DNA of 37,675 bases from Pseudomonadota bacterium (GTDB taxonomy: Bacteria > Pseudomonadota > Gammaproteobacteria > Xanthomonadales > Xanthomonadaceae): contig JAEZCF010000064.1 of the NCBI GenBank assembly GCA_023430045.1, forward strand, positions 1 through 37,675, in the 5' to 3' direction. A program made the position numbers and the translations under genes. Every line of letters starts with the position of its first letter. Within the stretch, counting starts at the first letter, position 1. Positions 24,313 through 31,888 of the stretch are shown here, piece after piece. Under the pieces are notes generated by a model. The model searched no databases. It was not told where the DNA came from and worked only from the letters and a program-made list of their open reading frames with translations.

Positions 24313-24753
24313 CTACGGATATATCTGGACCAGGTTGAATCCGTGGCCGACCATGAGTTCTGGTTCGACAGACCAACAGGCATTAACCAGGTCGCACACT
24401 TCATGAATCGCCAAGGTGCCGGTATTGCCGGTGGTGGATGCGGTGATGGCGTTGTTGGTGCCGGCCCCCTGGCATACCCACATTGGCTCCAGTACTGAAT
24501 CGTTGTAACCGCATGTGCTTACGAAATCGCCACAGCCACCATGTACGATCAACGAGAAGGCGCCGGTTTGCAGGCCTCCTTCCAGCTGCACGTTGTTGCA
24601 GTATTCCGCGTGCTGGCCAACCACATCTCCGTTGCTGTTGAACCAGATCTGGTTAAAGGATTCAGCTCTGGCCGCTTTGGCGGTGGGGCTCGCGATGATC
24701 GCGGAAAGAATGAGGAAGATAAGAGACAACCCTTGGGTGATGCGTCGCTGCAT
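24313..24753 (-). CDS. Small secreted six-cysteine protein, unknown function
   Basis: A 146-residue protein with a signal peptide (hydrophobic core about 8-22, cleavage near AKA-A). The mature part holds six cysteines, an even number suited to three disulfides, and is rich in Gly, Asn and Thr. The segment FNQIWFNSNGDVVGQHAEYC, split by the first cysteine, recalls small DUF6289-type exported proteins, but this is a weak resemblance. Support for the gene: AGGAG before ATG 24753, a good promoter at 24796-24824 and a hairpin after the stop. It lies between two M13-family genes on the same strand but has its own signals. I do not recognise a function. Confidence 0.75.
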   Translation of the reverse strand: MQRRITQGLSLIFLILSAIIASPTAKAARAESFNQIWFNSNGDVVGQHAEYCNNVQLEGGLQTGAFSLIVHGGCGDFVSTCGYNDSVLEPMWVCQGAGTNNAITASTTGNTGTLAIHEVCDLVNACWSVEPELMVGHGFNLVQIYP

Positions 24754-24795
24754 GACGTTCTCCTGGTTGGTTTGCCGTGTACTCAGGCAATATTC

Positions 24796-24824
24796 ATCTT
24801 ACTTCGGGAACGCAATTGTTTCAA
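24796..24824 (-). promoter_or_regulatory. Sigma-70-like promoter of the small secreted gene
   Basis: On the minus strand TTGAAA and TAAGAT are separated by exactly 17 bases. The -35 matches five of six and the -10 four of six. The predicted transcript starts near 24789, about 36 bases before ATG 24753. Confidence 0.65.
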
Positions 24825-24870
24825 TTTTCGTCCCGACAGCAGGGAGCGACGCTAGTCAGGCTCGCTCACG

Positions 24871-24895
24871 AAAAAGCCCGGATTATCGGGCCTTT
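24871..24895 (-). terminator. Intrinsic terminator (works on minus, perhaps both)
   Basis: On the minus strand GCCCG and CGGGC pair around six bases and run into TTTTT. On the plus strand the same stem ends in CCTTT. It lies about 330 bases past the stop of the M13 gene at 25202, marking the end of a long 3' untranslated region or of a separate small RNA. Confidence 0.7.
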
Positions 24896-25201
24896 GGTGG
24901 CTGGACGAGGAGGTTGCTGTTGCCGCTCTATCGACGGGGGCTGATTGGTATATCGGAGCCCGGTCACGGATGCATGGTCTCGCGAGATCGTTGGCTGAGC
25001 GTGCACGATGCGCAGCGAGAGCAGGTGGCACAGGCGCCGGAAATGGGTCTGAATTACCAGGAACGCCCACACCTGTCGCGTGAAATGCAGACAGACGCCC
25101 GATGCAGCGCATCGGGCATCCCTGGCTGCCCTACGGCAGCCGGACCATCCCCCCCACAGGTGTCAACATATGGGGGAGGGGGCACCTGGATCCGGCAGGA
25201 C
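24896..25201 (-). other. 306-base region between M13 stop and terminator
   Basis: No coding region is convincing on either strand. It holds two adjacent perfect hairpins, 25097-25117 (9-bp GCCCGATGC stem) and 25124-25141 (7-bp GGCTGCC stem, CTAC loop), a 10-base palindrome TCTCGCGAGA at 24978-24987, and a C/G-rich tract near 25147-25181. The minus-strand transcript would end at the terminator at 24871-24895. It could be a 3' untranslated region or a small RNA. Confidence 0.45.
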
Positions 25202-27307
25202 CTACCAGATCACCACCTGCGAATCGCCAGCGCGCGACATCGGCGAGCCGGCCTTGCACTGGAACGCCGCCGCGAAGGTGGGCAGGTTCGACGGCGCGCC
25301 CATGGCACGGAACTGCGCCGGGGCGTGCGGATCGGTTGCCAAGCGGACCTTGGCGTTTTCCGGGGTGTACTTGGTACGCCACACGGTGGCCCAGTTGAAG
25401 AAGAAGCGCTGGTCGCGGGTGAAACCGTCGATCTTCGGATCTTCCTTGCCGGCCGAGGCCTTCTGCAGCGCGTCGTAGGCGGTTGCCAGGCCACCCAGAT
25501 CGGCGATGTTCTCGCCCAGGGTCAGGTTGCCGTTGACCGCCTGACCGTCCACCTTGTAGCCGTCGAACTGCTTGACCAGCTTGCCGGTCAGGCCCTGGAA
25601 GTTCTTCTTGTCCGCATCGGCCCACCACTCCTCGAAGTTGCCGGTCGGCCCGAAGCGGGCTCCCTGGTCGTCGTAGCCGTGGGTCATTTCGTGGCCGATC
25701 ACCGCACCGATGCCGCCATAGTTCAGCGCGTCGTCGGCGTTGGGGTCGAAGAACGGCGGCTGCAGGATGGCGGCCGGGAACACGATCTCGTTCTGCAGCG
25801 GGTTGTAGTAGGCATTGACCGTCTGCGGGGTCATGCCCCACTCCGTCTTGTCCACCGGCTTGCCGATCTTGGACAGGCCGAACCTGTAGTTGAAGGCATT
25901 CGCCGCACGCACGTTGCCGAGGTAGCTGTCACGGCCGGTTTCCAGGCCCGACCAGTCGCGCCACTTGTCCGGATAGCCGATCTTCGGGGTGAAGGTCTCC
26001 CACTTGGCGATGGCCTTGGCCTTGGTCTCATCGCTCATCCACGACAGCCCCTGGATGCGTTCCTTCAGGGCATCGGCCAGATTCTTCACCAGCGTTTCCA
26101 TCTTTGCCTTGGCTTCCGGCGAGAAGGCGACCTTGACGTACAGTTGGCCGAAGGCTTCGCCGGCATCGTTCTCGATGGTACCCAGCACACGCTTCCAGCG
26201 CGGCTTCTGTTCCTTCTGGCCGTTCAGGGTCTTGCCGTAGAACGCGTAATTCTCGTCGGCGAAAGCATCGCTCAGGTACGGTGCGGCGCTGTCCACGGTA
26301 TGGAAGCGCAGGTAGGCGCGCCATACCGCCGGATCCGTATCGCCCAGTGCCTTGCTCACTTCCTCATGGAAGGACGGGATGGCCAGCGAGAACTTTTCCG
26401 GTGCGGCCACGCCCTGCGACTTGAAGAACTCACTCCAGCTGAAGTTCGGCGTCAGTGCGTCCGCATCGGCCAGGGTGACCGGGTGGTAGTACAGCGATAC
26501 ATCGCGCGACAGTTCCACGCTGGACTTGGACGCCTTTGCCAGGCGCGTCTCGAACTTCACCACCTCGGCGGCCTGCTTGGCCGCATCGGCGGCAGGCACG
26601 CCTGCCAGTTCCAGCACCTTGGCGACGTGCGCCTGGTAGGCCTTCAGCTTGTCGGCCTTGCCGGCCTCGGTATAGAACGTCTTGTCCGGCAGGCCCAGGC
26701 CGCCCTGGCTCGCGTACGCCATGTTCATCGCCGAGTTCTTGAAATCGGCTTCGGCGCCGAAGCCGAACAGCACGTTCTCGCCCTTGGCGGCGCTGTCACG
26801 CAGGTAGGCGGCGATCGCGTCCTTGTCGTTCAGGCCATCGATGGCGGCCAGGTCGGCCTTGAGCGGCTCGATGCCCTGTGCGTTGATCTTTGCTTCGTCC
26901 ATGCCGGTGGCCCACAGGTCGCCGACCACCTTTTCGATGTGGTTCGGGTTCTTGACCTGTGCCACCTGCTCGGCGAGCTGGTGCTGCACGGCGACCGAGC
27001 GCTCGTCGAGGATGGTGAAGGCGCCCCAGCTGGTACGGTCGGCCGGAATCTCGTTGGCGGCCAGCCACTTGCTGTTGACGTAGTCACCGAAGGCGCTGCA
27101 TGCGTCCAGGTTGCTGTCCAGGTCACTGGCCTGGAAGGCGTTGTACGCCGGCAGCTTGGACTGGTCGAGGGTATAGGTGGTTTCTTCGGCGGTATTGGCG
27201 GGGGCCGGGGCGCTGCCATCGGCGGCCGGAGTTTCGCTCTTGCCACAGCCGGCCAGCACAGCCGAAACGGCCAGGGCCAGCAGGACGATCTTGGGAGTAC
27301 GGGTCAC
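25202..27307 (-). CDS. M13 family metallopeptidase lipoprotein (PepO-like)
   Basis: Lipid-anchored zinc endopeptidase of 701 residues, neprilysin/PepO family. GTG 27307 is chosen because AGGAGG sits eight bases before it; the frame is open to 27394. The signal has the lipobox VLAGC, then an Ala/Pro/Thr linker. The zinc motif HEMTH (539-543) is intact, GENIAD supplies the third ligand, NAYY (498-501) binds substrate and DPHAP supplies the transition-state histidine H661. It should therefore be active on oligopeptides in the periplasm or at the outer membrane. It is a full-length paralog of the degenerate copy at 22056, which lies 1.1 kb downstream on the same strand. It is divergent from apbC. 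Confidence 0.94.
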   Translation of the reverse strand: MTRTPKIVLLALAVSAVLAGCGKSETPAADGSAPAPANTAEETTYTLDQSKLPAYNAFQASDLDSNLDACSAFGDYVNSKWLAANEIPADRTSWGAFTILDERSVAVQHQLAEQVAQVKNPNHIEKVVGDLWATGMDEAKINAQGIEPLKADLAAIDGLNDKDAIAAYLRDSAAKGENVLFGFGAEADFKNSAMNMAYASQGGLGLPDKTFYTEAGKADKLKAYQAHVAKVLELAGVPAADAAKQAAEVVKFETRLAKASKSSVELSRDVSLYYHPVTLADADALTPNFSWSEFFKSQGVAAPEKFSLAIPSFHEEVSKALGDTDPAVWRAYLRFHTVDSAAPYLSDAFADENYAFYGKTLNGQKEQKPRWKRVLGTIENDAGEAFGQLYVKVAFSPEAKAKMETLVKNLADALKERIQGLSWMSDETKAKAIAKWETFTPKIGYPDKWRDWSGLETGRDSYLGNVRAANAFNYRFGLSKIGKPVDKTEWGMTPQTVNAYYNPLQNEIVFPAAILQPPFFDPNADDALNYGGIGAVIGHEMTHGYDDQGARFGPTGNFEEWWADADKKNFQGLTGKLVKQFDGYKVDGQAVNGNLTLGENIADLGGLATAYDALQKASAGKEDPKIDGFTRDQRFFFNWATVWRTKYTPENAKVRLATDPHAPAQFRAMGAPSNLPTFAAAFQCKAGSPMSRAGDSQVVIW

Positions 27308-27488
27308 TTGTTTGGCCTCCTGGCCGCGTGGTGTTTCTGGGGATGGCCCGCAGGGGCCCTGGTCCGGACGATACGCCTCCGGGTTGACCTGCAAGGGTGT
27401 CGAAGGTCATGCCATGGCGCAAGCCTGTCCGGATGGGCAGGGTCGGCAAAACCAGTGGCCGGCTGCGAGGATTCCCGTGGCCGCCTTG

Positions 27489-27494
27489 TATGAT
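27489..27494 (+). promoter_or_regulatory. Putative -10 box for apbC
   Basis: TATGAT, five of six matches, directly preceded by TTG, lies 42 bases before GTG 27536. No clear -35 is seen. Confidence 0.4.
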
Positions 27495-27535
27495 GTCGTT
27501 TGCGAATCCTTTCCCGATATTTCCGGAGTACCGTA

Positions 27536-28399
27536 GTGAACAGTCCGCAACGCCGCCCACACGCCAGCCAAGTGCAGAAAGGGCTGGCGCCGCATGCGCG
27601 GATACGCAACGTGGTCGCGGTGGGGTCCGGCAAGGGCGGCGTGGGCAAGAGCACCACGTCGGTGAACCTGGCCGTGGCGCTGCAGCAGCTGGGTGCGCGC
27701 GTCGGCGTGCTCGATGCCGACATCTACGGACCTTCGGTGCCGGCGATGCTGGGCCTGTCCGGCCGTCCCGAGAGCCCGGACAACAAGAGCATCGAACCGC
27801 CGCGTGCGTTCGGCGTGGACACCATGTCGATCGGCTACCTGATCGAGGACGAGACGCCGATGATCTGGCGTGGCCCGATGGCGACCTCGGCGATGACCCA
27901 GCTGTTCAATGACACCCTGTGGGACGATCTGGACGTGCTGCTGATCGACCTGCCGCCGGGTACCGGCGACATCCAGCTGACCCTCACCCAGAAGATTCCG
28001 CTGGCCGGTGCGGTGATCGTCACCACCCCCCAGGACATCGCCACGCTGGACGCCAGGAAGGCACTGAAGATGTTCGAGAAGGTGGAGGTGCCGGTGCTGG
28101 GCATCGTGGAGAACATGGCCGTGCATACCTGCAGCAACTGCGGGCACGTGGAGCATCTGTTCGGACAGGGTGGCGGTGAGAAGATGGCCGCACGCTACGG
28201 CGTGCCGCTGCTGGGCTCGCTGCCGCTGCAGATCGAGATCCGCGAACAGGGCGATGCGGGAACGCCGATCACCGCCGCGCAGCCGGATTCGGCCGCGGCT
28301 CGGGCGTATAAGCAGGCGGCGCAGCGGCTGCTGGAAGAACTGGGGAAGCGCCCACGCGCCTCGATTCCGATCCTCTCCACGCTGGTGCAGGGATCGTAG
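27536..28399 (+). CDS. apbC: Iron-sulfur cluster carrier ATPase ApbC/Mrp
   Basis: Cytoplasmic P-loop ATPase that carries and transfers 4Fe-4S clusters to apoproteins; 287 residues. The deviant Walker A GKGGVGKST is at 32-40. The switch motif LIDLPPGTGD is at about 136-145. The cluster-binding CxxC is C199/C202 in HTCSNCGH. GTG 27536 is used because CGGAG lies eight bases before it. It lacks the N-terminal DUF59 domain that longer Mrp proteins carry. Its stop codon TAG overlaps the GTAG of a REP element. The next gene is dcd; in E. coli apbC and dcd are also in the same region. Confidence 0.94.
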   Translation: MNSPQRRPHASQVQKGLAPHARIRNVVAVGSGKGGVGKSTTSVNLAVALQQLGARVGVLDADIYGPSVPAMLGLSGRPESPDNKSIEPPRAFGVDTMSIGYLIEDETPMIWRGPMATSAMTQLFNDTLWDDLDVLLIDLPPGTGDIQLTLTQKIPLAGAVIVTTPQDIATLDARKALKMFEKVEVPVLGIVENMAVHTCSNCGHVEHLFGQGGGEKMAARYGVPLLGSLPLQIEIREQGDAGTPITAAQPDSAAARAYKQAAQRLLEELGKRPRASIPILSTLVQGS

Positions 28400-28445
28400 T
28401 GCCGGGCTCTGCCCGACGTGTTTCATCGCGGCAGCGGGGCAGAGC
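28396..28445. repeat. SMAG-like REP pair overlapping the apbC stop
   Basis: GTAGTGCCGGGC-TCT-GCCCGAC forms the first stem-loop. A second, inverted, degenerate copy follows: GCTCTGCCC (28406-28414) and GGGCAGAGC (28437-28445) are nine-base arms 22 bases apart. The GTAG contains the apbC stop TAG. It is an inverted REP pair between apbC and dcd. Confidence 0.65.
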
Positions 28446-28492
28446 TCCGCTCCATGCACGGCGCGCTGCAGCGCCATCTGCGGCCCCGGTTG

Positions 28493-28498
28493 TAGAAT
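28493..28498 (+). promoter_or_regulatory. Putative -10 box for dcd
   Basis: TAGAAT (five of six) preceded by TTG lies 46 bases before ATG 28545, after the REP pair, so dcd may have its own promoter. The arrangement resembles the apbC promoter. Confidence 0.4.
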
Positions 28499-28544
28499 CA
28501 TGCCTCCGGGCATCTGCCCGCCCCATCACGCACCAGGACCGAGC

Positions 28545-29117
28545 ATGAGCATCAAGAGCGACCGTTGGATCCGCCGCATGGCCGAACAGCACGGCATGAT
28601 CGAGCCGTTCGAGGCCGGGCAGGTCAAGCACGCGGGCGGCGAGCGCATCGTCAGCTATGGCACGTCCAGCTACGGCTATGACGTGCGCTGCTCGCGCGAG
28701 TTCAAGGTGTTCACCAACATCAATTCCACCATCGTCGATCCCAAGCACTTCGACCCGAAGAGCTTCGTGGACGTGGTCGGCGATGAATGCATCATCCCGC
28801 CGAACAGCTTCGCGCTGGCGCGCACGGTGGAGTTCTTCCGCATTCCCCGCGACACGCTGGTGGTGTGCCTGGGCAAAAGCACCTACGCGCGCTGCGGCAT
28901 CATCGTCAACGTGACACCGCTGGAGCCGGAGTGGGAAGGTCACGTGACCCTGGAGTTCAGCAACACCACGCCGTTGCCGGCGCGCATCTACGCCAACGAG
29001 GGCGTGGCACAGATGCTGTTCTTCCAGGCCGACCAGGATGACATCTGCGAAACGTCATACAAGGACCGGGGCGGCAAGTACCAGGGACAGACCGGCGTGA
29101 CCCTGCCACGCACCTGA
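28545..29117 (+). CDS. dcd: dCTP deaminase
   Basis: Converts dCTP to dUTP, the first step to dTMP in Gram-negative bacteria; 190 residues, close to the usual 189-193. The opening SIKSDRWIRRMAEQHGMI and RIVSYGTSSYGYDVR are strongly conserved. The catalytic glutamate lies in GHVTLEFSN, after VTPLEPEWE. The C-terminal GKYQGQTGV fold-over strand, which covers the nucleotide, is complete. It forms a homotrimer in known cases. ATG 28545 has AGGA upstream. It follows apbC, from which it is separated by a REP pair and a possible promoter. Confidence 0.95.
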   Translation: MSIKSDRWIRRMAEQHGMIEPFEAGQVKHAGGERIVSYGTSSYGYDVRCSREFKVFTNINSTIVDPKHFDPKSFVDVVGDECIIPPNSFALARTVEFFRIPRDTLVVCLGKSTYARCGIIVNVTPLEPEWEGHVTLEFSNTTPLPARIYANEGVAQMLFFQADQDDICETSYKDRGGKYQGQTGVTLPRT

Positions 29118-29147
29118 TAGCGGCACCCCGGCTCCAGCCAGGGAGAC

Positions 29148-29166
29148 ACCCGGCCGTTGGCCGGGT
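29148..29166. terminator. Shared hairpin between convergent genes
   Basis: ACCCGGCC and GGCCGGGT pair around GTT. It lies 31 bases after the dcd stop and six bases after the stop of the convergent 55-residue gene. There is no T-run, so the terminator role is inferred from position and stem strength. Confidence 0.5.
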
Positions 29167-29171
29167 GAGGC

Positions 29172-29339
29172 TTACTTGCCGCGGCCGAACAGCATGCCGA
29201 TGCCGACTGCGACCAGCCCGACAGGCCACCAGGTCGTCAGCAGGCGGGTGAAGTTCATGTTGGTCCAACCGAGGTTGGTGGCGAGCATGAACAGCCCGAC
29301 CAGGATCAGCAGGATGGCGGCAATGAGATTGAAACGCAT
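29172..29339 (-). CDS. 55-residue membrane protein (DUF5668/LiaF-TM-like)
   Basis: A short gene with two transmembrane segments: residues 4-22 (NLIAAILLILVGLFMLATN) and about 38-52, joined by a polar loop with LTTWWPVGLVAVGIGML. The WWP-(V/L)-GL(V)-IGxGM pattern is the one seen in LiaF-type transmembrane domains and DUF5668 proteins. It ends in GRGK. ATG 29339 is 16 bases after the HIT gene stop, so it is the third gene of the dienelactone hydrolase-HIT operon. The ribosome-binding site is weak. Function is unknown; LiaF proteins sense envelope stress in Firmicutes. Confidence 0.75.
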   Translation of the reverse strand: MRFNLIAAILLILVGLFMLATNLGWTNMNFTRLLTTWWPVGLVAVGIGMLFGRGK

Positions 29340-29355
29340 CGGGTTCGGCGAACGC

Positions 29356-29778
29356 TCAGGACTGGGCTTGATATCCTAGCCGTTCCTTCCAGTAATGCGC
29401 ACGCTGCTCCAGTGCTTCCGGCGCGAATCGATGCGCCTGGCCTGAGCCCCACACTGGACCGGGCCATGCCGGATCGCCCGGATGACGGCCGATCACGTGG
29501 AAGTGCAGCTGGGGCACGATGTTGCCCAGCGCACCGATGTTGATCTTCTGCACGCCATCTTCGACCTTGAGCGCCCGGGACAGCCGGTTGAGTTCGGTCC
29601 TCAGTTTGTCCTGCTGCTCGCCATCCAGTTCGATCCACTCGGTGATGCCGGCCACGCGTGGTACCAGCAGCAGCCACGGAAAGCGCTCGTCGTTCATCAG
29701 CCGGATCTGGGATAACGGTCCTTCGGCGACCAGTATGCTGTCGGTAGCCAGGCGCGAATCCAGTTCAAAATCGCTCAT
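29356..29778 (-). CDS. HIT family (histidine triad) protein
   Basis: A 140-residue nucleotide-binding hydrolase or transferase of the HIT superfamily. The triad region reads QLHFHVIGRH (90-99), so two histidines H92 and H94 are kept and the first triad position is Gln, as usual for this proteobacterial subfamily. WLLLVPRVAGITEW near residues 35-48 is also typical. The natural substrate is unknown. The start overlaps the stop of the dienelactone hydrolase gene by four bases, showing translational coupling. The 55-residue membrane protein gene follows 16 bases later. Confidence 0.9.
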   Translation of the reverse strand: MSDFELDSRLATDSILVAEGPLSQIRLMNDERFPWLLLVPRVAGITEWIELDGEQQDKLRTELNRLSRALKVEDGVQKINIGALGNIVPQLHFHVIGRHPGDPAWPGPVWGSGQAHRFAPEALEQRAHYWKERLGYQAQS

Positions 29779-30449
29779 CCAAGATGCTCCTTGAGGAAGT
29801 CCAGGGTGCGTTGCAGCGCCAGTGCGGCGCTGTCCGGATCATACGCATGTCCGACGTCGCGGTTGAAGCCGTGGTCGGCCGGATAGACGAAGGTCTCCAT
29901 CTTCGGCAGCTTTTCCCGGTGCGTGGCGATGGCTTCCGGCGGGATGCTCTTGTCCTGCGCGCCGAAATGAAACATCACCGGCGCCTTCGGGGTCTCGTCC
30001 AGGAACTGCACGTTGCGCGCACCGTAATAGCTGACCGAGGGCAGGCCGAGGCGAAGCGCGGCGAGCAGGGCGATCGTGCCACCCCAGCAATAGCCCACCG
30101 TGCCGACCTTGCCGTGCGACGCCAGCCGGGTAGCAGCGGCGCGCACGACCGTCAGCGCTTTTTCCACTCCCAGTTCATTGACGGCGGCCAGTCCGGCCTG
30201 CAGCCCTGCATTGTCGTAGTCCAGTTCACGGGGCGGCGCATCGGTGCCATCGTCCAGCAGGTCGAAAAACGACGGCACGAGCACGGCGTAGCCCTCGGCG
30301 GCGAACCGTTCGGCTACCGATCGCATGTGTGGATTGACCCCGAAAATTTCCTGGATCACCACCAATCCAGCACGTGGCGCTCCATCGGGCAGGACTTCCC
30401 AGGCGCGGGCCTTGCCATGATGCGTATCGAGGGTGATCCAGTCGGCCAT
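29775..30449 (-). CDS. Dienelactone hydrolase family protein
   Basis: Cytoplasmic alpha/beta hydrolase of 224 residues. The nucleophile is C121 in GYCWGG, with the DLH-specific E34 in QEIFG, D166 in FGAQDKSIP and H193 in PADHGFN. All four match the dienelactone hydrolase family, although the true substrate may be another lactone or ester. ATG 30449 is chosen because the frame upstream extends far without conservation. It is the first gene of a three-gene operon with HIT and the 55-residue membrane protein. No aromatic catabolism genes are next to it. Confidence 0.92.
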   Translation of the reverse strand: MADWITLDTHHGKARAWEVLPDGAPRAGLVVIQEIFGVNPHMRSVAERFAAEGYAVLVPSFFDLLDDGTDAPPRELDYDNAGLQAGLAAVNELGVEKALTVVRAAATRLASHGKVGTVGYCWGGTIALLAALRLGLPSVSYYGARNVQFLDETPKAPVMFHFGAQDKSIPPEAIATHREKLPKMETFVYPADHGFNRDVGHAYDPDSAALALQRTLDFLKEHLG

Positions 30450-30556
30450 GTGCGGAACCTGCGTGAAGGATGATGCGGCCATTATCCGCACCTGCACGGT
30501 TAGCGCACCGTCATCGGTGCACCCTGGTGACTGTCGCGCCTGATTGATCGGCGCGT

Positions 30557-31666
30557 CTACGGAACCAGGTCCCATTGCTGGGATGCGTTGCCGGTGCAGG
30601 TGTGGACGCGTATCGCCGACCCCGGCAGCGCATCGTCGCCGGGGTCGAGGCATCGGCCGCTGCCAGGGTTGAACCACGCCGCTGACGTGCCGATGGGAAT
30701 CCATTGCTGGCGGGCGCTGTTGAAGCAATCGTCCGCCTCCAGGCGGCCATCCGCGCCGGCCGCAAGGCATCGCTCCGACTGCCCGGAAAGGTGTAGCTGG
30801 TATCCACCATCCCCCAGCAGTTGCTGGTTGCCGGCCTGCCCGCACGCCTGCAGGTTCGTGGCAATGCCATCGGGCGCCAGCCCCAGGCACAACCGGCTGT
30901 CCACGTGACGCAGCGAGCGGGGTTTGTCGGCGCGCGGTTCGGGATTGCCGCTGAGCGTGCAGACCTGCTCGGCACTGCAGATGGCGCGCGCGATCCGGGC
31001 GCAGTTGCCATAGGTGCGGGCGCGACTTCGGCTGGGCGGCCTGCCTTCCATCGTGGGAACGCCATAGACGGCGATGGACTGCGGTACATCCTCACAACGC
31101 TCGTGTTGTTCGCTGCCCTGCGCGAAGTCCTCGAACCATTCGCTGAGTCCCTTTATTCCGGCGCGATCCGGCGGGACGTGGATGGTTGCCACGACCGTCC
31201 TTTCGACGCTGCCTACTGGGGCGATCGAGGCCGTCCAACGTCCGGGAACCCGGCTTTCGACGCGTATCCGGTACGTCACCCCTTCCTTCCAATCGAAGGC
31301 GGCCGAGCATTGCACCCCGTCGCCTTCGTGGCCGAAAAAGGCGCAGTTGGCATTGCTGGCATCCCAGCCGGTTGCGCCCCAGATGGAGAAGTTGATGGCC
31401 TTCTGCGTACCGGAACGCTGCTGCAGCCCGACATAACCACCCTGAGGCCCGACGAAATCCCATTGGTGGGCCCAGTACGTCCGGCCGTTGAAACCCGGCT
31501 CGCGCACGATGGTGACGGTGGTATCCAGGGTCAGGTAGCCGCCGGGCTGTGCAGGGAAGCTGCGATCGATCGATGCCATGCCGCCGGCCACCACGCCTTG
31601 CGCGCAGAATGCTGCGGCGAGCCCGAGCGGTGCCAGCAGCCAGGCGGTTTCGTTGATGCGCTTCAT
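30557..31666 (-). CDS. Secreted DUF3472-like protein with C-terminal ricin B lectin
   Basis: Exported protein of 369 residues. A signal peptide with core near 9-24 precedes a beta-rich domain with GGYVGLQQRSGTQKAINFS, split by its turn, and WGATGWDA, which resembles DUF3472 (often found in secreted glycan-binding proteins). A beta-trefoil of the ricin B type spans about 245-369; QxW repeats appear as QQW at 320-322 and 363-365. Sixteen or so cysteines suggest several disulfides. It probably binds or acts on extracellular polysaccharides. ATG 31666 has a GAGGA upstream and gives the signal peptide; the frame is open further upstream. Confidence 0.78.
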   Translation of the reverse strand: MKRINETAWLLAPLGLAAAFCAQGVVAGGMASIDRSFPAQPGGYLTLDTTVTIVREPGFNGRTYWAHQWDFVGPQGGYVGLQQRSGTQKAINFSIWGATGWDASNANCAFFGHEGDGVQCSAAFDWKEGVTYRIRVESRVPGRWTASIAPVGSVERTVVATIHVPPDRAGIKGLSEWFEDFAQGSEQHERCEDVPQSIAVYGVPTMEGRPPSRSRARTYGNCARIARAICSAEQVCTLSGNPEPRADKPRSLRHVDSRLCLGLAPDGIATNLQACGQAGNQQLLGDGGYQLHLSGQSERCLAAGADGRLEADDCFNSARQQWIPIGTSAAWFNPGSGRCLDPGDDALPGSAIRVHTCTGNASQQWDLVP

Positions 31667-31828
31667 GACCCGGATCCTCATTCGATGGACCTTCATTGCC
31701 GCATCGGCCAGGGAATGGACGCCATCGGCCGACAATGGCCATCTGCGTAGGGCAAGCTCCCGTGTCCTGACGGACAGGGGACCCGATGCCATCCCAGAGT
31801 CGTTCAAAAGGCGGCCGGCGTTGCCCGC

Positions 31829-31834
31829 TATAAT
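31829..31834 (+). promoter_or_regulatory. Consensus -10 box for rimO
   Basis: A perfect TATAAT lies 55 bases before ATG 31889. The upstream TTCAAA is 20 bases away, too far for an ideal -35. Confidence 0.5.
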
Positions 31835-31888
31835 GCGGTCCAATCAGGCCCCCAGGTCATGCCCGGCCCAGGCCCCCAGAGCACGCAC

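Noticed and set aside
24978..24987. Palindrome TCTCGCGAGA
   Set aside because: A single copy in an intergenic gap; no second site or promoter geometry to give it meaning.
24852..25112. Minus-strand 86-codon frame in the gap after the M13 gene
   Set aside because: Ends beyond the intrinsic terminator and has no ribosome-binding site or typical composition.
24515..27493. A 992-codon open frame on the plus strand across the M13 lipoprotein gene
   Set aside because: It is antisense to a clear M13 gene with full motifs; its product is Val/Gly/Arg-rich without any domain, as expected for a high-GC antisense frame.
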